Shown here piece after piece: positions 63,709-64,000 of a DNA stretch of 64,000 nt. The stretch comes from a bacterium (GTDB lineage Bacteria > Planctomycetota > Planctomycetia > Kolteriales > Kolteriaceae). The translations under genes were made by a program, and so were the position numbers. The stretch covers positions 171,053-235,052 of the forward strand of contig JAIELF010000006.1 of assembly GCA_019753235.1 (NCBI GenBank). Direction: 5' to 3'. The first letter of the stretch is position 1. Each line of letters begins with the position of its first letter. The notes under the pieces were generated by a model. It searched no databases. It worked only from the letters and a program-made list of their open reading frames with translations, and was not told where the DNA came from.

Positions 63709-64000
63709 TATGAAATCCCTCGTCGCGGAGGCGCCGAAAAACGGGCGCGCTTGTTCGCTCTTAATCTGTCATCGGCAGTAAGGTCGTTAGAGGATTGGTA
63801 AACTTGGCCAAGTTTTCCCGTTGTGCGGAAAATGATGGTCATGCCGATGATGCCGCCCGCTTCAAGCGATTTGCCATCGAATTAGAAAGGAAGTCTGAGT
63901 AATAATCGGACTATTGGTGACTTCGGAAGAATGGGCAATCTTGGGGGAGTTTGTGTTATTTGCGGGATTGTCGCAATAGGAGGGGGGGCGCTGGCCGATA
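63709..64000. other. Right-edge region upstream of the TolC gene
   Basis: 292 bases to the window end without a supported gene. It contains the 16-bp palindrome at 63800-63815 and A/T-rich segments that could hold the promoter of the leftward TolC gene. Confidence 0.5.
63800..63815. promoter_or_regulatory. 16-bp perfect palindrome upstream of the TolC gene
   Basis: AAACTTGGCCAAGTTT is fully self-complementary and lies 92-107 bases upstream of the TolC-family start, in the expected promoter region. Perfect palindromes of this length beside efflux genes are commonly operators of TetR- or MarR-type repressors. The regulator is not in this window. Confidence 0.5.

Overview
The window is a piece of a planctomycete chromosome (Planctomycetota, probably the Pirellulales side, although the exact order is an inference). 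The evidence is a set of families that are characteristic of that phylum: two DUF1501 proteins with Tat-type signals, a DUF1549/DUF1553 protein carrying haem-like cysteine motifs, a cytochrome c/WD40/coiled-coil fusion, a PPC-domain secreted protein, a Tyr-rich small secreted protein, and many lineage-restricted hypotheticals. The DNA is moderately GC-rich and gene dense. I found no transposase, integrase, phage gene, CRISPR array, rRNA or tRNA.

Layout. 1-1.4 kb: small secreted and hypothetical proteins and a paired palindrome. 1.4-4.4 kb: a polyprenol-type membrane glycosyltransferase coupled to an SDR epimerase/dehydratase. 4.4-8.05 kb (minus strand): nitrogen signalling, with two PII paralogues followed by GlnD. 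8.7-11 kb: an NSS-family sodium symporter with a large extra loop and a MetS-like small partner. 11-18 kb: glycan-related genes (GT2, radical SAM, a methyltransferase-GT2 fusion, a second membrane glycosyltransferase, a lectin-like secreted protein). 18-21.5 kb: infC, a zinc-ribbon FmdB protein, rpmG (bL33), DUF971 and hypotheticals. 21.5-26.8 kb (minus): the stress/sporulation-type set prkA - yeaH - spoVR plus a small coupled gene. 27.4-33.5 kb: a planctomycete hypothetical, then fliC, fliD and fliS. 33.6-40.8 kb: a MogA-like protein and a four-gene plus-strand run (PQQ-type propeller, SpoIVB/S55-like protein, a second propeller, uronate-isomerase-like protein). 40.8-43.1 kb (minus): tandem Na+/Ca2+ antiporters. 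43.2-50.6 kb: cstA coupled to a DUF1501 gene, a RoxA/MauG-like dihaem cytochrome, trpC and a class III aminotransferase. 50.7-51.3 kb (minus): rpsD. 52-61.6 kb: the planctomycete surface/cytochrome cluster DUF1501 - PPC - DUF1549/1553 - cytochrome c/WD40/coiled coil. 61.6-63.7 kb (minus): a TolC-type outer-membrane efflux protein preceded by a 16-bp palindrome.

How the parts connect. Several pairs overlap by ATGA or similar (GT-SDR, symporter-MetS, cstA-DUF1501, S55-like-propeller), so they are probably co-translated. GlnD is expected to uridylylate both PII proteins at Tyr51. The flagellar trio supplies filament, cap and filament chaperone. The most unusual items are the intrinsic terminator that abuts the start of the GT2 gene (11.94-11.98 kb), the S55-like protein whose Ser and His blocks are in permuted order, the CX4CH motif in the DUF1549/1553 protein with its cytochrome/WD40 neighbour, the symporter insertion with a small partner, and the operator-like palindromes at 1.13-1.19 kb and 63.80 kb. 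No single wholly new multi-gene system is proven by sequence alone; the 52-61.6 kb cluster and the 34.2-40.8 kb run are the best candidates for undescribed systems.
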